Assembly (NCBI GenBank): GCA_030633145.1
Contig: DAOVTM010000232.1
Coordinates: 1-6,426 of the forward strand
Length of the DNA: 6,426 nucleotides
DNA from: Desulfobulbaceae bacterium
GTDB taxonomy: Bacteria; Desulfobacterota; Desulfobulbia; Desulfobulbales; Desulfobulbaceae
Direction: 5' to 3'
This document shows, piece by piece, positions 1-5,843 of this stretch. Position numbers and translations under genes: made by a program. The notes beneath the pieces are model-generated. The model worked only from the letters and a program-made list of their open reading frames with translations, did no database searches and was not told where the DNA came from. The stretch's first letter is position 1. Each line of letters starts with the position of its first letter.

Positions 1-2
1 AC

Positions 3-119
3 AAGGTTTCCGGTACCATTCTCGGCGCCCCTGGAAGGCTGCTTTCTGGGACTTACAGCTTTCCGCGCACCGCGCCCCTGCGCTATGCCCTGCTTACCTT
101 TGGAGTTCTTGGCTCATGA
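3..119 (+). CDS. 3' end of an unidentified gene upstream of dxr (partial)
   Basis: The frame starting at base 3 is open to a TGA at 117-119 and gives 38 C-terminal residues ending in RYALLTFGVLGS. The stop overlaps the dxr start as ATGA, the usual sign of a translationally coupled upstream gene, and codon use resembles the following genes. In many bacteria the gene before dxr is cdsA (CDP-diglyceride synthase). The visible tail is moderately hydrophobic, but it lacks the conserved CdsA C-terminal signature (KDxG, then HGG and DRxD). It is therefore either an unusual or shortened CdsA or a different protein. The other two forward frames are also open here (frame 1 to a TGA at 121-123, and the dxr frame), so the frame choice rests mainly on the ATGA overlap. 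No function is assigned. Confidence 0.4.
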   Translation, partial: KVSGTILGAPGRLLSGTYSFPRTAPLRYALLTFGVLGS

Positions 120-145
120 CTGACGAAAAAGCGACTGACGAAAAA
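116..145 (+). repeat. 15-bp tandem duplication at the dxr start
   Basis: Two adjacent 15-base units, 116-130 and 131-145, share ACTGACGAAAAA at the same offset and encode MTDEK then ATDEK. The duplication is in frame and adds five residues to a non-conserved N-terminal extension ahead of the cofactor-binding fold. Confidence 0.8.
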
Positions 146-1324
146 GATGCAACGAGAGTAAAAAGACTTTCCCTGCTTGGCTCCACCGGCTCCATAGGCA
201 AGAATGTTCTCAACGTGGTACGCGCATTTCCGGATCGATTTTCCATTGTCGGACTCTCTGCCGGGCGTAATATCAAAGAACTTGCCGCACAGGTGGAAGA
301 GTTTGCACCCCAATGGGTTTCAGTGGCAGAGGAGTCGTTAATCCCCCAGCTTGCAAAGCTGTTACCCATCTCCTACCAAGACAGGATTCTGCACGGAGAC
401 GCAGGAAACTGCCGGGTCGCAACGGTTGAAGATGCCGATATGGTGGTTTCTGCAGTGGTGGGAGCCGTAGGGTTACTGCCCACCCTGGATGCCATTCGGG
501 CAGGCAAGGATATTGGGCTTGCCAACAAGGAAACCCTGGTCATGGCCGGTCGCCTGGTCATGGAAGAGGTACGCAAACACGGAGTAGCCCTGCTGCCCAT
601 TGATTCGGAACATTCAGCCATCTTTCAGGCCTTGGAGGCTGGCAGGCGCAGCGATGTGGGGATGATTATTCTCACAGCATCGGGTGGTCCCTTTCGCACC
701 ATGCCCGGAGATCAGCTGGGAGACGTAACCCCTGCCCAGGCTCTGGCCCATCCCAACTGGGATATGGGGCAGAAGATCTCCATTGATTCCGCAACCATGA
801 TGAATAAGGGGCTGGAGGTTATTGAAGCATGCTGGCTCTTTGCAGTACCCCCTGAACGTATCCGGGTTGTGGTGCATCCCCAATCCATAGTCCACTCCCT
901 GGTGGAGTATATTGATGGTTCCGTGGTGGCTCAGCTGGGTATCCCGGATATGCGTATTCCCATTGCCTATGCTCTCTCCTATCCAGAACGGGTTGAGCTG
1001 GGTCTGTCCCGGCTCTGTCTGGCCGACTGTGGAAATCTCAGTTTTGAAAAGCCGGATTATGATCGTTTTCCGGCTCTGGAACTATCATACAGTGTGTTGG
1101 AAGAGGGCGGGGTTAAACCGGCAGTCCTTAATGCTGCCAACGAGGTCGCAGTGGCTGCCTTTCTTGCTGAGAGCATCGGCTTTACTGATATTGTCAGGGT
1201 GGTTGCTGCAACCTTGGAACACTTCGAGGTTGGTGACGACCTTGACCTTGAAGCTATCCTGGCCGCTGATAGCCGAGCCCGTACCCTTGCTGCCCGGGAA
1301 GTTGAAACCCTGGCTGTCATATAA
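116..1324 (+). CDS. dxr: 1-deoxy-D-xylulose 5-phosphate reductoisomerase
   Basis: This cytoplasmic enzyme converts 1-deoxy-D-xylulose 5-phosphate to 2-C-methyl-D-erythritol 4-phosphate with NADPH and a divalent metal, the first committed step of the MEP isoprenoid pathway. The product has 402 residues, about the usual family length. Visible motifs are the NADPH-binding loop GSTGSIG (22-28), LANKE (135-139), the metal-binding DSEHS (163-167, with D163 and E165 as ligands), SGGPFRT (189-195), HPNWDMG (212-218), KGLEVIEA (231-238, with E234 the third ligand), HPQSIVHS (254-261) and LNAANE (338-343). The ATG at 116 overlaps the upstream stop and has GGAG at 102-105. There is no later in-frame ATG before the NADPH motif, so this start is preferred although it adds about 14 residues before the usual beginning. 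That extension contains the repeat TDEK-A-TDEK. Identity is secure. Confidence 0.98.
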   Translation: MTDEKATDEKDATRVKRLSLLGSTGSIGKNVLNVVRAFPDRFSIVGLSAGRNIKELAAQVEEFAPQWVSVAEESLIPQLAKLLPISYQDRILHGDAGNCRVATVEDADMVVSAVVGAVGLLPTLDAIRAGKDIGLANKETLVMAGRLVMEEVRKHGVALLPIDSEHSAIFQALEAGRRSDVGMIILTASGGPFRTMPGDQLGDVTPAQALAHPNWDMGQKISIDSATMMNKGLEVIEACWLFAVPPERIRVVVHPQSIVHSLVEYIDGSVVAQLGIPDMRIPIAYALSYPERVELGLSRLCLADCGNLSFEKPDYDRFPALELSYSVLEEGGVKPAVLNAANEVAVAAFLAESIGFTDIVRVVAATLEHFEVGDDLDLEAILAADSRARTLAAREVETLAVI

Positions 1325-1351
1325 TAAACATTAAAATCAATACCCAACAGA

Positions 1352-2434
1352 ATGAATTCACTTTTTTCTTTTATACTCGTTTTAGGAGTACTCATATTTG
1401 TCCATGAGCTTGGTCATTTCCTTATTGCCAAGTTCTGCGGAGTGCGGGTACTCAAGTTTTCCCTGGGCTTCGGCAATAAGTTGATCGGCAAGAAATGGGG
1501 TGAGACCGAGTATTTGATCTCTGCCTTTCCCCTGGGTGGCTATGTCAAGATGTACGGAGAACAACCCGGAGACGAGGTCGAGGAGGTGGACAAAGAGGTC
1601 TCTTTTACCCATAAAACGGTGCTGCAGCGTTTTGGTATTATTGTTGCAGGCCCGCTCTTTAACCTCTTGTTTGCGGTCTTTATCTTCTGGATGCTGTTTA
1701 TTTTTATCGAAATGCCCCGGCCTATGGCTCCGGTGATTGACGAGGTTGCAGTGGACTCCGCAGCGGAAAAAGCTGGTCTGCAGCAGGGGGACAGGGTACT
1801 GTCGGTGAATGGCTTCAAGGTCAAGTCCTGGTTGAATATCCCTGCCCTGGTCAACAGTTCCCAAGGCAGGGAACTCACTGTCTCCATTGAACGCGGGGGC
1901 GAGGAAATGGACATTAAGGCCACCCCTGTTTTGACAAAAATTGATCGACCAGAAGGAGAGGTGGTTGAACGGTATCTGCTGGGGATAATGAATGGTGGTG
2001 AGATCAAGATGGAGAAGAAATCACCTCCTGCCGCACTCAAGGCCGCCTTTGTCGAGACCTGGGATCTTTCCGTGATGACCATTAACGGCATTAAGATGAT
2101 GTTTCAGCGTCTCATTCCGGCCTCTGAGCTTGGCGGCCCCATCCGAATTGCGGAGATTGCCGGTGAGCAGATGAAGGCTGGCTGGCTGAACCTGGTCAGT
2201 TTTACGGCTCTGTTGTCGATTAATCTCGGTATTCTCAATTTGCTGCCCATTCCGGTGCTGGATGGTGGTCATCTGGTCTTCCTTTCCATAGAGGCTGTTC
2301 GCCGCAAACCCCTTGGAGAAAATGCCATGATCCGGGCCCAGCAGGTGGGCATGGGACTGTTGGGTTCACTGATGATCTTTGTCTTTTATAATGATATTGC
2401 GCGAATAGTGCAGCGATGGATGAGCGCTTCCTGA
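1352..2434 (+). CDS. rseP: RIP metalloprotease RseP (site-2 protease, M50 family)
   Basis: This inner-membrane zinc protease cuts substrates within the membrane. In the best-known case it cleaves the anti-sigma factor RseA and so releases the envelope-stress sigma factor, and it also clears signal-peptide remnants. The 360 residues show the HELGH zinc site (18-22) in the first membrane segment, a GG(Y)VK loop near 62-66, a second membrane segment around 97-120, one PDZ domain (about 126-190, with AGLQQGDRVLSVNG), the third zinc ligand region NLLPIPVLDGGH (296-307, with D304), and a last membrane segment near 332-350. E. coli RseP is about 450 residues with two PDZ domains; this shorter single-PDZ form is common outside the Gammaproteobacteria. 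It lies 27 nt after dxr. I see no clear Shine-Dalgarno before the ATG. The 3' end overlaps tsaB by 19 nt. The substrate in this organism is unknown. Confidence 0.96.
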   Translation: MNSLFSFILVLGVLIFVHELGHFLIAKFCGVRVLKFSLGFGNKLIGKKWGETEYLISAFPLGGYVKMYGEQPGDEVEEVDKEVSFTHKTVLQRFGIIVAGPLFNLLFAVFIFWMLFIFIEMPRPMAPVIDEVAVDSAAEKAGLQQGDRVLSVNGFKVKSWLNIPALVNSSQGRELTVSIERGGEEMDIKATPVLTKIDRPEGEVVERYLLGIMNGGEIKMEKKSPPAALKAAFVETWDLSVMTINGIKMMFQRLIPASELGGPIRIAEIAGEQMKAGWLNLVSFTALLSINLGILNLLPIPVLDGGHLVFLSIEAVRRKPLGENAMIRAQQVGMGLLGSLMIFVFYNDIARIVQRWMSAS

Positions 2435-3120
2435 TCCTCTCCATTGAAACAGCAACCGGCTGCGGCAGTGTGGCCCTGACCAGGGGTGGAGTTGAAAATG
2501 GCCGGCTACTGGCCGAGGCCACGGCACAGCCCGAGGTCAGCCATTCCCGGAGGTTGCTGGGTTCTGTACAATGGGTCATGCAGGCTGCCGGGAAGGAGTG
2601 GGGCGACCTGCACGGGGTTGCGGTCAGTTTGGGTCCTGGTTCCTTTACCGGACTGCGCATCGGCATGGCCGCAGCCAAGGGGATTGTCATGGCTGCGGAT
2701 GTTCCCCTGCTTGGGGTGCCGACCCTGGATGTCATGGCTCTCTCTTTTCCATTGATTGATCGTCCCCTCTGGTGTCTGTTGGATGCCCGCAAACAGGAGG
2801 TGTATGCGGCCTGTTACCTGCCAGGCAAAGACTACCGCCCCGAACCTGCTGGCCCGGTTGAAGCGATCCGGCCTGGACAGCTTGCAGCCCTGATCAGTGA
2901 GTCTGTTATCCTGGCAGGGTCAGGAGTTGACACCTACCATGAGACCTTTTCTCAAATCAAAAACGCACGCCTGGTTCCGGCACTTTTATCATATCCCATG
3001 GCCGCACGAGTCGGTTATTTAGCGGCAGAAATGCTGGTTGCGGGCAGGATTATGAATCCGGCCACTGCCGCCCCCATGTATGTGCGTGCTTCTGAGGCTG
3101 AAGTGAATTTCAAGAAATGA
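2416..3120 (+). CDS. tsaB: tRNA t6A biosynthesis protein TsaB
   Basis: TsaB is the ASKHA-fold partner of TsaD in the complex with TsaE that places threonylcarbamoyl on A37 of ANN-decoding tRNAs. It is structural and activating rather than catalytic. The 234 residues match family length (about 220-240). Visible motifs are the N-terminal strand ILSIETAT (7-14), the hallmark SLGPGSFTGLRIG (71-83) followed by AAAKGI (85-90), LLDARKQEVYAA (121-132), and a typical C-terminal PMYVRASEAE (220-229). TsaD proteins would carry HxxxH metal ligands, which are absent here, so this is TsaB. The ATG at 2416 lies inside the end of rseP (19-nt overlap) and has no good Shine-Dalgarno, so translation is probably coupled to rseP. 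There is no fused or adjacent rimI, which is a frequent companion elsewhere. Confidence 0.95.
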   Translation: MDERFLILSIETATGCGSVALTRGGVENGRLLAEATAQPEVSHSRRLLGSVQWVMQAAGKEWGDLHGVAVSLGPGSFTGLRIGMAAAKGIVMAADVPLLGVPTLDVMALSFPLIDRPLWCLLDARKQEVYAACYLPGKDYRPEPAGPVEAIRPGQLAALISESVILAGSGVDTYHETFSQIKNARLVPALLSYPMAARVGYLAAEMLVAGRIMNPATAAPMYVRASEAEVNFKK

Positions 3121-3124
3121 CACT

Positions 3125-3361
3125 ATGCTTCACTTTCAGATAACAGGAAGAATTGAACAGGTTGAAATTATTGCTGTAGGAAGCAGTATTCATGATATAA
3201 AACGACTTCGAAAACAATTTGGTTCCGGCAGATGGAGGAAGCTTAAAGGGATTGCCGGGGTTCAATTAACAAATGGTAATTATCGTACAGCGGAGGTACA
3301 CTGGTATGAGGCGCATGGTATTGGCAAAAGGAAAATGAAGATTAAAAGATTTATAGATTAA
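3125..3361 (+). CDS. small basic conserved protein of unknown function (HWYEAHGIG motif)
   Basis: The product has 78 residues and is strongly basic (16 Lys/Arg against 6 Asp/Glu). The C-terminal half carries a striking block: GRWRKLKGIA (35-44), then AEVHWYEAHGIGKRKMKIKRF (56-76). I recall similar WRKLKGIA...HWYEAHGIG proteins as small orphan ORFs in several bacterial phyla, but I know of no assigned function. The product has no signal peptide, membrane segment or cysteines. Its ATG lies 4 nt after the tsaB stop and has only a weak purine stretch (AAGAAATGA) upstream, so coupling with tsaB is likely. It is richer in A/T than tsaB and ispG, which suggests a separate origin. The alternating hydrophobic and basic pattern would suit a small beta-rich nucleic-acid-binding fold, but that is inference. 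Confidence 0.75.
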   Translation: MLHFQITGRIEQVEIIAVGSSIHDIKRLRKQFGSGRWRKLKGIAGVQLTNGNYRTAEVHWYEAHGIGKRKMKIKRFID

Positions 3362-3370
3362 TATTTCGGG

Positions 3371-3616
3371 ATGCAAGCTATGAATGAATCACGCCATCAG
3401 GTCGATTATGTTCTCTGTATTCACAGTAAAGGCAGCGAAGACCTGGAAAAGGGAAAAGTATATCAGGTTCTTCAAGATGAAAAGGCAAGACTGGAAGGGT
3501 ATCTCCGTGTAATTGATGAATCAGATGAAGATTATCTTTATCCTGATAGCAATTTTGTCCCTTTGGAAATACCAATAGAAGCACAGGACGCACTATTTAC
3601 CAGAGATTGGGCATGA
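3371..3616 (+). CDS. small acidic conserved protein of unknown function
   Basis: The longest form is 81 residues from ATG 3371. The internal ATG at 3380 (78 residues) has GGG about 9 nt upstream and removes the MQA prefix, so it may be the true start. From 3380 the protein has 18 acidic and 8 basic residues. The core reads DYVLCI, then DLEKGKVYQVL, then GYLRVIDES, then DYLYPDSNFVPLEIP. I recognise this as a recurring small orphan protein pattern (a short SH3-like beta barrel seems possible), but I know of no function. It starts 9 or 18 nt after the preceding small gene, and its TGA overlaps the ispG ATG as ATGA, so it sits fully inside the operon. Its A/T-rich composition matches the preceding gene more than ispG. 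Confidence 0.75.
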   Translation: MQAMNESRHQVDYVLCIHSKGSEDLEKGKVYQVLQDEKARLEGYLRVIDESDEDYLYPDSNFVPLEIPIEAQDALFTRDWA

Positions 3617-4707
3617 TACAGAGAAAAACAACAAAACAAATCCATATAGGTGATGTCGCCATCGGTGGAGACGCACCAATCTCCGTCCAATCCATGACCA
3701 ATACCGATACCAGGGACGTAATTGCCACCGTAACCCAGATCAAGGGGCTTACCGAGGCAGGGTGCGAGTTGATCCGGGTAGCGGTTCCTGATATGGAATC
3801 GGCAGCAGCGATCAGGTTGATTCGCGAACAGATTACCATTCCACTGATAGCGGATATCCATTTTGATTCCCGCCTGGCCGTGGCTTCCCTGGAACATGGA
3901 GCTCAGGCAATCCGTATCAACCCCGGTAATCTGGGCGGATTAGATAAGCTGGCCAGGGTCGTGGATGCCGCAAAAATGCACCAGACATCCATCAGGGTAG
4001 GGGTCAACTCCGGTTCCATTGAAAAGGATTTGTTGAAGAAATTTGGCTATCCCAGTCCGGAAGATACCCGTTCCCTTATTGAGAGTGCCATGACCAATGT
4101 GTCAGCCCTGGAAAAAATGGGCTTTTTCGACATCAAAATTTCGATCAAATCATCCGACACCCTGACCACCATTGCCGGTTACCGAGAGCTTTCCAGACGC
4201 ACTGATTACCCTCTTCACATCGGGGTGACCGAGGCTGGTGGACTCATCCCCGGCACGGTCAAGTCCAGTGTTGCTCTAGGCATCCTTCTCTTTGACGGCA
4301 TCGGCGACACCTTTCGCATCTCCCTGACCCGTGATCCGGTGGAAGAGATACGGGTGGGTTTTGAACTGCTCCGTTCCCTGCGTATCCGGGAACGTGGACC
4401 AGAGATGATTTCCTGTCCAACCTGTGGCCGTACCCGTATTGATCTCTTTCCCATGGCCGAGGAAATTGAAAAAATTCTTCAAACCATGCACTCCAATCTC
4501 AAGGTCGCGGTCATGGGTTGTGTGGTCAACGGGCCGGGAGAGGCCAGAGAGGCGGATATCGGTATTGCCGGAGGGCATGGCACGGGAATTATCTTTAAAA
4601 AGGGAGTGGTATTCAAAAAGCTCCCTGAGGAAGAACTGCTGTCCACCTTTCTCGAGGAGTTGAAGAAGATGGATGCGGAAATGCTCGAACTGGCAGGTGC
4701 GGGTTAA
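3613..4707 (+). CDS. ispG: (E)-4-hydroxy-3-methylbut-2-enyl-diphosphate synthase (IspG/GcpE)
   Basis: This cytoplasmic 4Fe-4S enzyme reductively dehydrates 2-C-methyl-D-erythritol 2,4-cyclodiphosphate to HMBPP, the penultimate MEP pathway step. Numbered from ATG 3613, the product has 364 residues, typical of the short bacterial form without the extra central domain of plants. The N-terminal TIM barrel shows VQSMTNTDTRD (25-35), PLIADIHFD (77-85), RINPGN (101-106), IRVGVNSGS (127-135) and HIGVTEAG (202-209). The C-terminal iron-sulfur domain shows SCPTCGRTRIDL (267-278) and GCVVNGPGEA (302-311), giving cluster ligands C268, C271, C303 and E310. A TTG at 3607 is in frame two codons earlier, but the ATG that overlaps the preceding stop (ATGA 3613-3616) is preferred. 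Its pathway partner dxr lies in the same operon, separated by rseP, tsaB and two small genes. Confidence 0.97.
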   Translation: MIQRKTTKQIHIGDVAIGGDAPISVQSMTNTDTRDVIATVTQIKGLTEAGCELIRVAVPDMESAAAIRLIREQITIPLIADIHFDSRLAVASLEHGAQAIRINPGNLGGLDKLARVVDAAKMHQTSIRVGVNSGSIEKDLLKKFGYPSPEDTRSLIESAMTNVSALEKMGFFDIKISIKSSDTLTTIAGYRELSRRTDYPLHIGVTEAGGLIPGTVKSSVALGILLFDGIGDTFRISLTRDPVEEIRVGFELLRSLRIRERGPEMISCPTCGRTRIDLFPMAEEIEKILQTMHSNLKVAVMGCVVNGPGEAREADIGIAGGHGTGIIFKKGVVFKKLPEEELLSTFLEELKKMDAEMLELAGAG

Positions 4708-4745
4708 ATCATCTACATCATTCCCTGTTGTTTTTGACGGTGTTA

Positions 4746-4754
4746 TGGTATAAT
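4746..4754 (+). promoter_or_regulatory. extended -10 promoter for the response regulator
   Basis: TGGTATAAT combines a perfect TATAAT (4749-4754) with a TGn extension, in the 112-nt spacer after ispG. No well-spaced -35 is present: TTGACG at 4734-4739 is only 9 nt away, and TTGTTT at 4728-4733 is 15 nt away. The extended -10 can compensate for this. Transcription would start near 4761, giving a leader of about 60 nt. No convincing terminator was seen between ispG and this promoter, so read-through from ispG is also possible. Confidence 0.6.
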
Positions 4755-4769
4755 TTAGGTACGCTGCAC

Positions 4770-4799
4770 ATTAACGGCAAGAAAATTAACAGCAAGCAA
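4770..4799 (+). repeat. 15-bp imperfect tandem repeat in the response regulator leader
   Basis: The units ATTAACGGCAAGAAA (4770-4784) and ATTAACAGCAAGCAA (4785-4799) match at 13 of 15 positions. They are followed by the small dyad TAACCTGTTA (4801-4810) just before the ribosome binding site. The repeat lies just downstream of the predicted transcription start. It may be a regulator site or simple slippage; the sequence alone cannot decide. Confidence 0.6.
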
Positions 4800-4822
4800 A
4801 TAACCTGTTAAGAGAAGACGTG

Positions 4823-5407
4823 ATGAGAGAAAAAGATCCCAGGATTCTGATTGTTGACGATGAACCGTCCAATATCATGATTTTACGTGGATTCCTGGAG
4901 CAGCATGATTTCGATGTTAGTGTTGCAATGGATGGTGGACAGACCATGCAGATACTTGAAAGCTGTCGTCCGGAACTTATTCTTCTTGATGTAATGATGC
5001 CCGGTATGGATGGTTTTGAGCTTTGCCGATTACTCAAAGAGGACAAGGAAACAGCCGACATTCCCATCATCTTTATGACCTCTCTCAGCAGTGTTGAAAA
5101 CAAGATTTCCGGTTTTGAAGCGGGTGGGGTGGATTATATTACCAAGCCGTTCCAACCGCTTGAAGTCCTGGCACGAGTACATACGCACCTGACCCTGCAG
5201 CGTCAAAAAATGGAACTGAAGCAGGCCATGGCGGAGCTGAAAGTTCTTACTGGTATCCTTCCCATGTGTTCATTTTGTAAAAATATTCGTGACAAAGATG
5301 ACAAGTGGATACGGCTGGAGCAGTATATTTCCAGCCATTCCGAGGCTCAGGTCAGCCATGGATTATGTCCGGAATGTTTGAAAAAGCATTATGGTAAGAT
5401 ATCCTGA
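4823..5407 (+). CDS. response regulator: receiver domain with C-terminal cysteine (zinc-finger-like) module
   Basis: The product has 194 residues from ATG 4823; a GTG directly before it (4820) is a possible alternative. AGAGAAG at 4811-4817 is the ribosome binding site. Residues 7-124 form a complete CheY-like receiver: acidic pocket D12-D13, phospho-acceptor D56 in LILLDVMMPGMDG, switch T86 in FMTS, and K108 in TKPF. A short charged helix, probably coiled coil (about 125-142), leads to a C-terminal module LTGILPMCSFCKNIRDKD...W...YI...HSEAQVSHGLCPECLKKHY, with cysteines C149, C152, C182 and C185. I recall this module as a tail on many deltaproteobacterial sensor and regulator proteins. The four cysteines would suit one zinc or metal site. 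There is no DNA-binding, GGDEF, HD or kinase output and no neighbouring kinase, so the partner is unknown. It has its own promoter and is probably separate from the ispG operon. Confidence 0.9.
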   Translation: MREKDPRILIVDDEPSNIMILRGFLEQHDFDVSVAMDGGQTMQILESCRPELILLDVMMPGMDGFELCRLLKEDKETADIPIIFMTSLSSVENKISGFEAGGVDYITKPFQPLEVLARVHTHLTLQRQKMELKQAMAELKVLTGILPMCSFCKNIRDKDDKWIRLEQYISSHSEAQVSHGLCPECLKKHYGKIS

Positions 5408-5414
5408 TGCTGTG

Positions 5415-5438
5415 AATTATGATAATTCTATCATAATT
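5415..5438. promoter_or_regulatory. perfect 10-bp AT-rich inverted repeat (operator or weak hairpin)
   Basis: AATTATGATA (5415-5424) and TATCATAATT (5429-5438) are exact reverse complements separated by ATTC. The dyad starts 8 nt after the response regulator stop. It has no following T-run and no G/C in the stem apart from one pair, so it is a poor terminator. The core TGATAATTCTATCA resembles a Fur-type half-site arrangement (TGATA...TATCA), but the 4-nt centre is one base short of the classical 7-1-7 spacing. The factor is unknown. Confidence 0.5.
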
Positions 5439-5468
5439 TGACCATCCTTATATACGTTTCAAGAGAGT

Positions 5469-5505
5469 TGCCCCTGTTAAAAGGGGTATGCTTGTCAGCA
5501 TTTTT
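5469..5505 (+). terminator. abutting double hairpin with T-run: terminator or attenuator
   Basis: Hairpin one pairs TGCCCCT (5469-5475) with AGGGGTA (5482-5488), a 7-bp stem with one G-T wobble and a 6-nt loop. Hairpin two pairs ATGCT (5488-5492) with AGCAT (5497-5501) around the loop TGTC and runs straight into TTTTT (5501-5505). The two stems share base 5488, so they compete for only one pair. The arrangement ends the response regulator transcript, or serves as a leader attenuator for the next gene if transcription reads through. The 5-bp terminal stem is short, so strength is uncertain. Confidence 0.5.
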
Positions 5506-5536
5506 ATTAGTTTCTATTCGTTTTAATCAAATCATA

Positions 5537-5545
5537 AAGGAGAGG
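5537..5545 (+). promoter_or_regulatory. strong Shine-Dalgarno for the 97-residue cysteine protein
   Basis: AAGGAGAGG lies 4 nt before ATG 5550 (7 nt from the end of GGAG). It is the best ribosome binding site in the window and fixes the start. By contrast, most upstream genes rely on overlap with the previous gene. Confidence 0.75.
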
Positions 5546-5549
5546 TAAC

Positions 5550-5843
5550 ATGTCAGGATGTAAGGTCTGTGGTTCAACAGATAAACATGGCACCGGTGGA
5601 CCGTTTTCCACTGGCAGAGAACTGGTTGAATTTGTCTATAATGCCCATGAAGGAACCGTCCGGGATCAACTGATCGAAGGCGGTGGATATGCAACAAACT
5701 GTCAGGGCTGTAATGCCGCCTTTACCCTGAAAACCTTTGTCGATACATGTCCTGAATGCGGTGGTGTCCACGCAATTGCCCCGGTACATAGAAGTGGAGA
5801 GCATATTCAGTTTGCCGGTAAGGATTTTGAGATAAAAAAATGA
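5550..5843 (+). CDS. small three-CxxC (zinc-ribbon-like) protein of unknown function
   Basis: The product has 97 residues with three CxxC pairs: C4-C7 (GCKVCGS), C51-C54 (NCQGCN) and C67-C70 (TCPECGG). The second and third pairs, 12 residues apart, fit one zinc ribbon; the first pair, at the very N-terminus, could complete a second site or bind another metal or cluster. There is no membrane segment or export signal, so it is probably cytoplasmic. The gene has a strong ribosome binding site, which suggests high translation, and a structured leader upstream. Its stop overlaps the start of the following AAA-ATPase gene as ATGA (5840-5843). I do not recognise the family. A metal- or redox-responsive role is possible from the cysteines alone, but nothing else in the sequence shows it. 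Confidence 0.85.
   Translation: MSGCKVCGSTDKHGTGGPFSTGRELVEFVYNAHEGTVRDQLIEGGGYATNCQGCNAAFTLKTFVDTCPECGGVHAIAPVHRSGEHIQFAGKDFEIKK

Noticed and set aside
912..1334. 140-residue plus-strand frame inside dxr
   Set aside because: It is out of frame with the conserved Dxr motifs in the same bases, with a Trp/Leu/Pro-rich, non-natural composition.
1540..2091. 183-residue minus-strand open frame inside rseP
   Set aside because: It is Ser/Thr/Ile-rich with no recognisable domain, fully antisense to a clear M50 protease, and has no promoter or ribosome binding site.
2235..2792. 185-residue open frame on the minus strand across the rseP/tsaB junction
   Set aside because: It lies opposite well-supported rseP and tsaB, gives low-complexity Arg/Ser/Pro-rich protein with no motif, and is a shadow of their codon pattern.
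3607..3612. TTG start for ispG two codons before the ATG
   Set aside because: The ATG at 3613 forms the ATGA overlap with the upstream gene and gives the usual N-terminus; the TTG adds only two residues and has no better ribosome binding site.
4734..4754. TTGACG...TATAAT as a classical -35/-10 pair
   Set aside because: The spacing is only 9 nt, far from the usual 16-18. The -10 was kept only because of its TGn extension.
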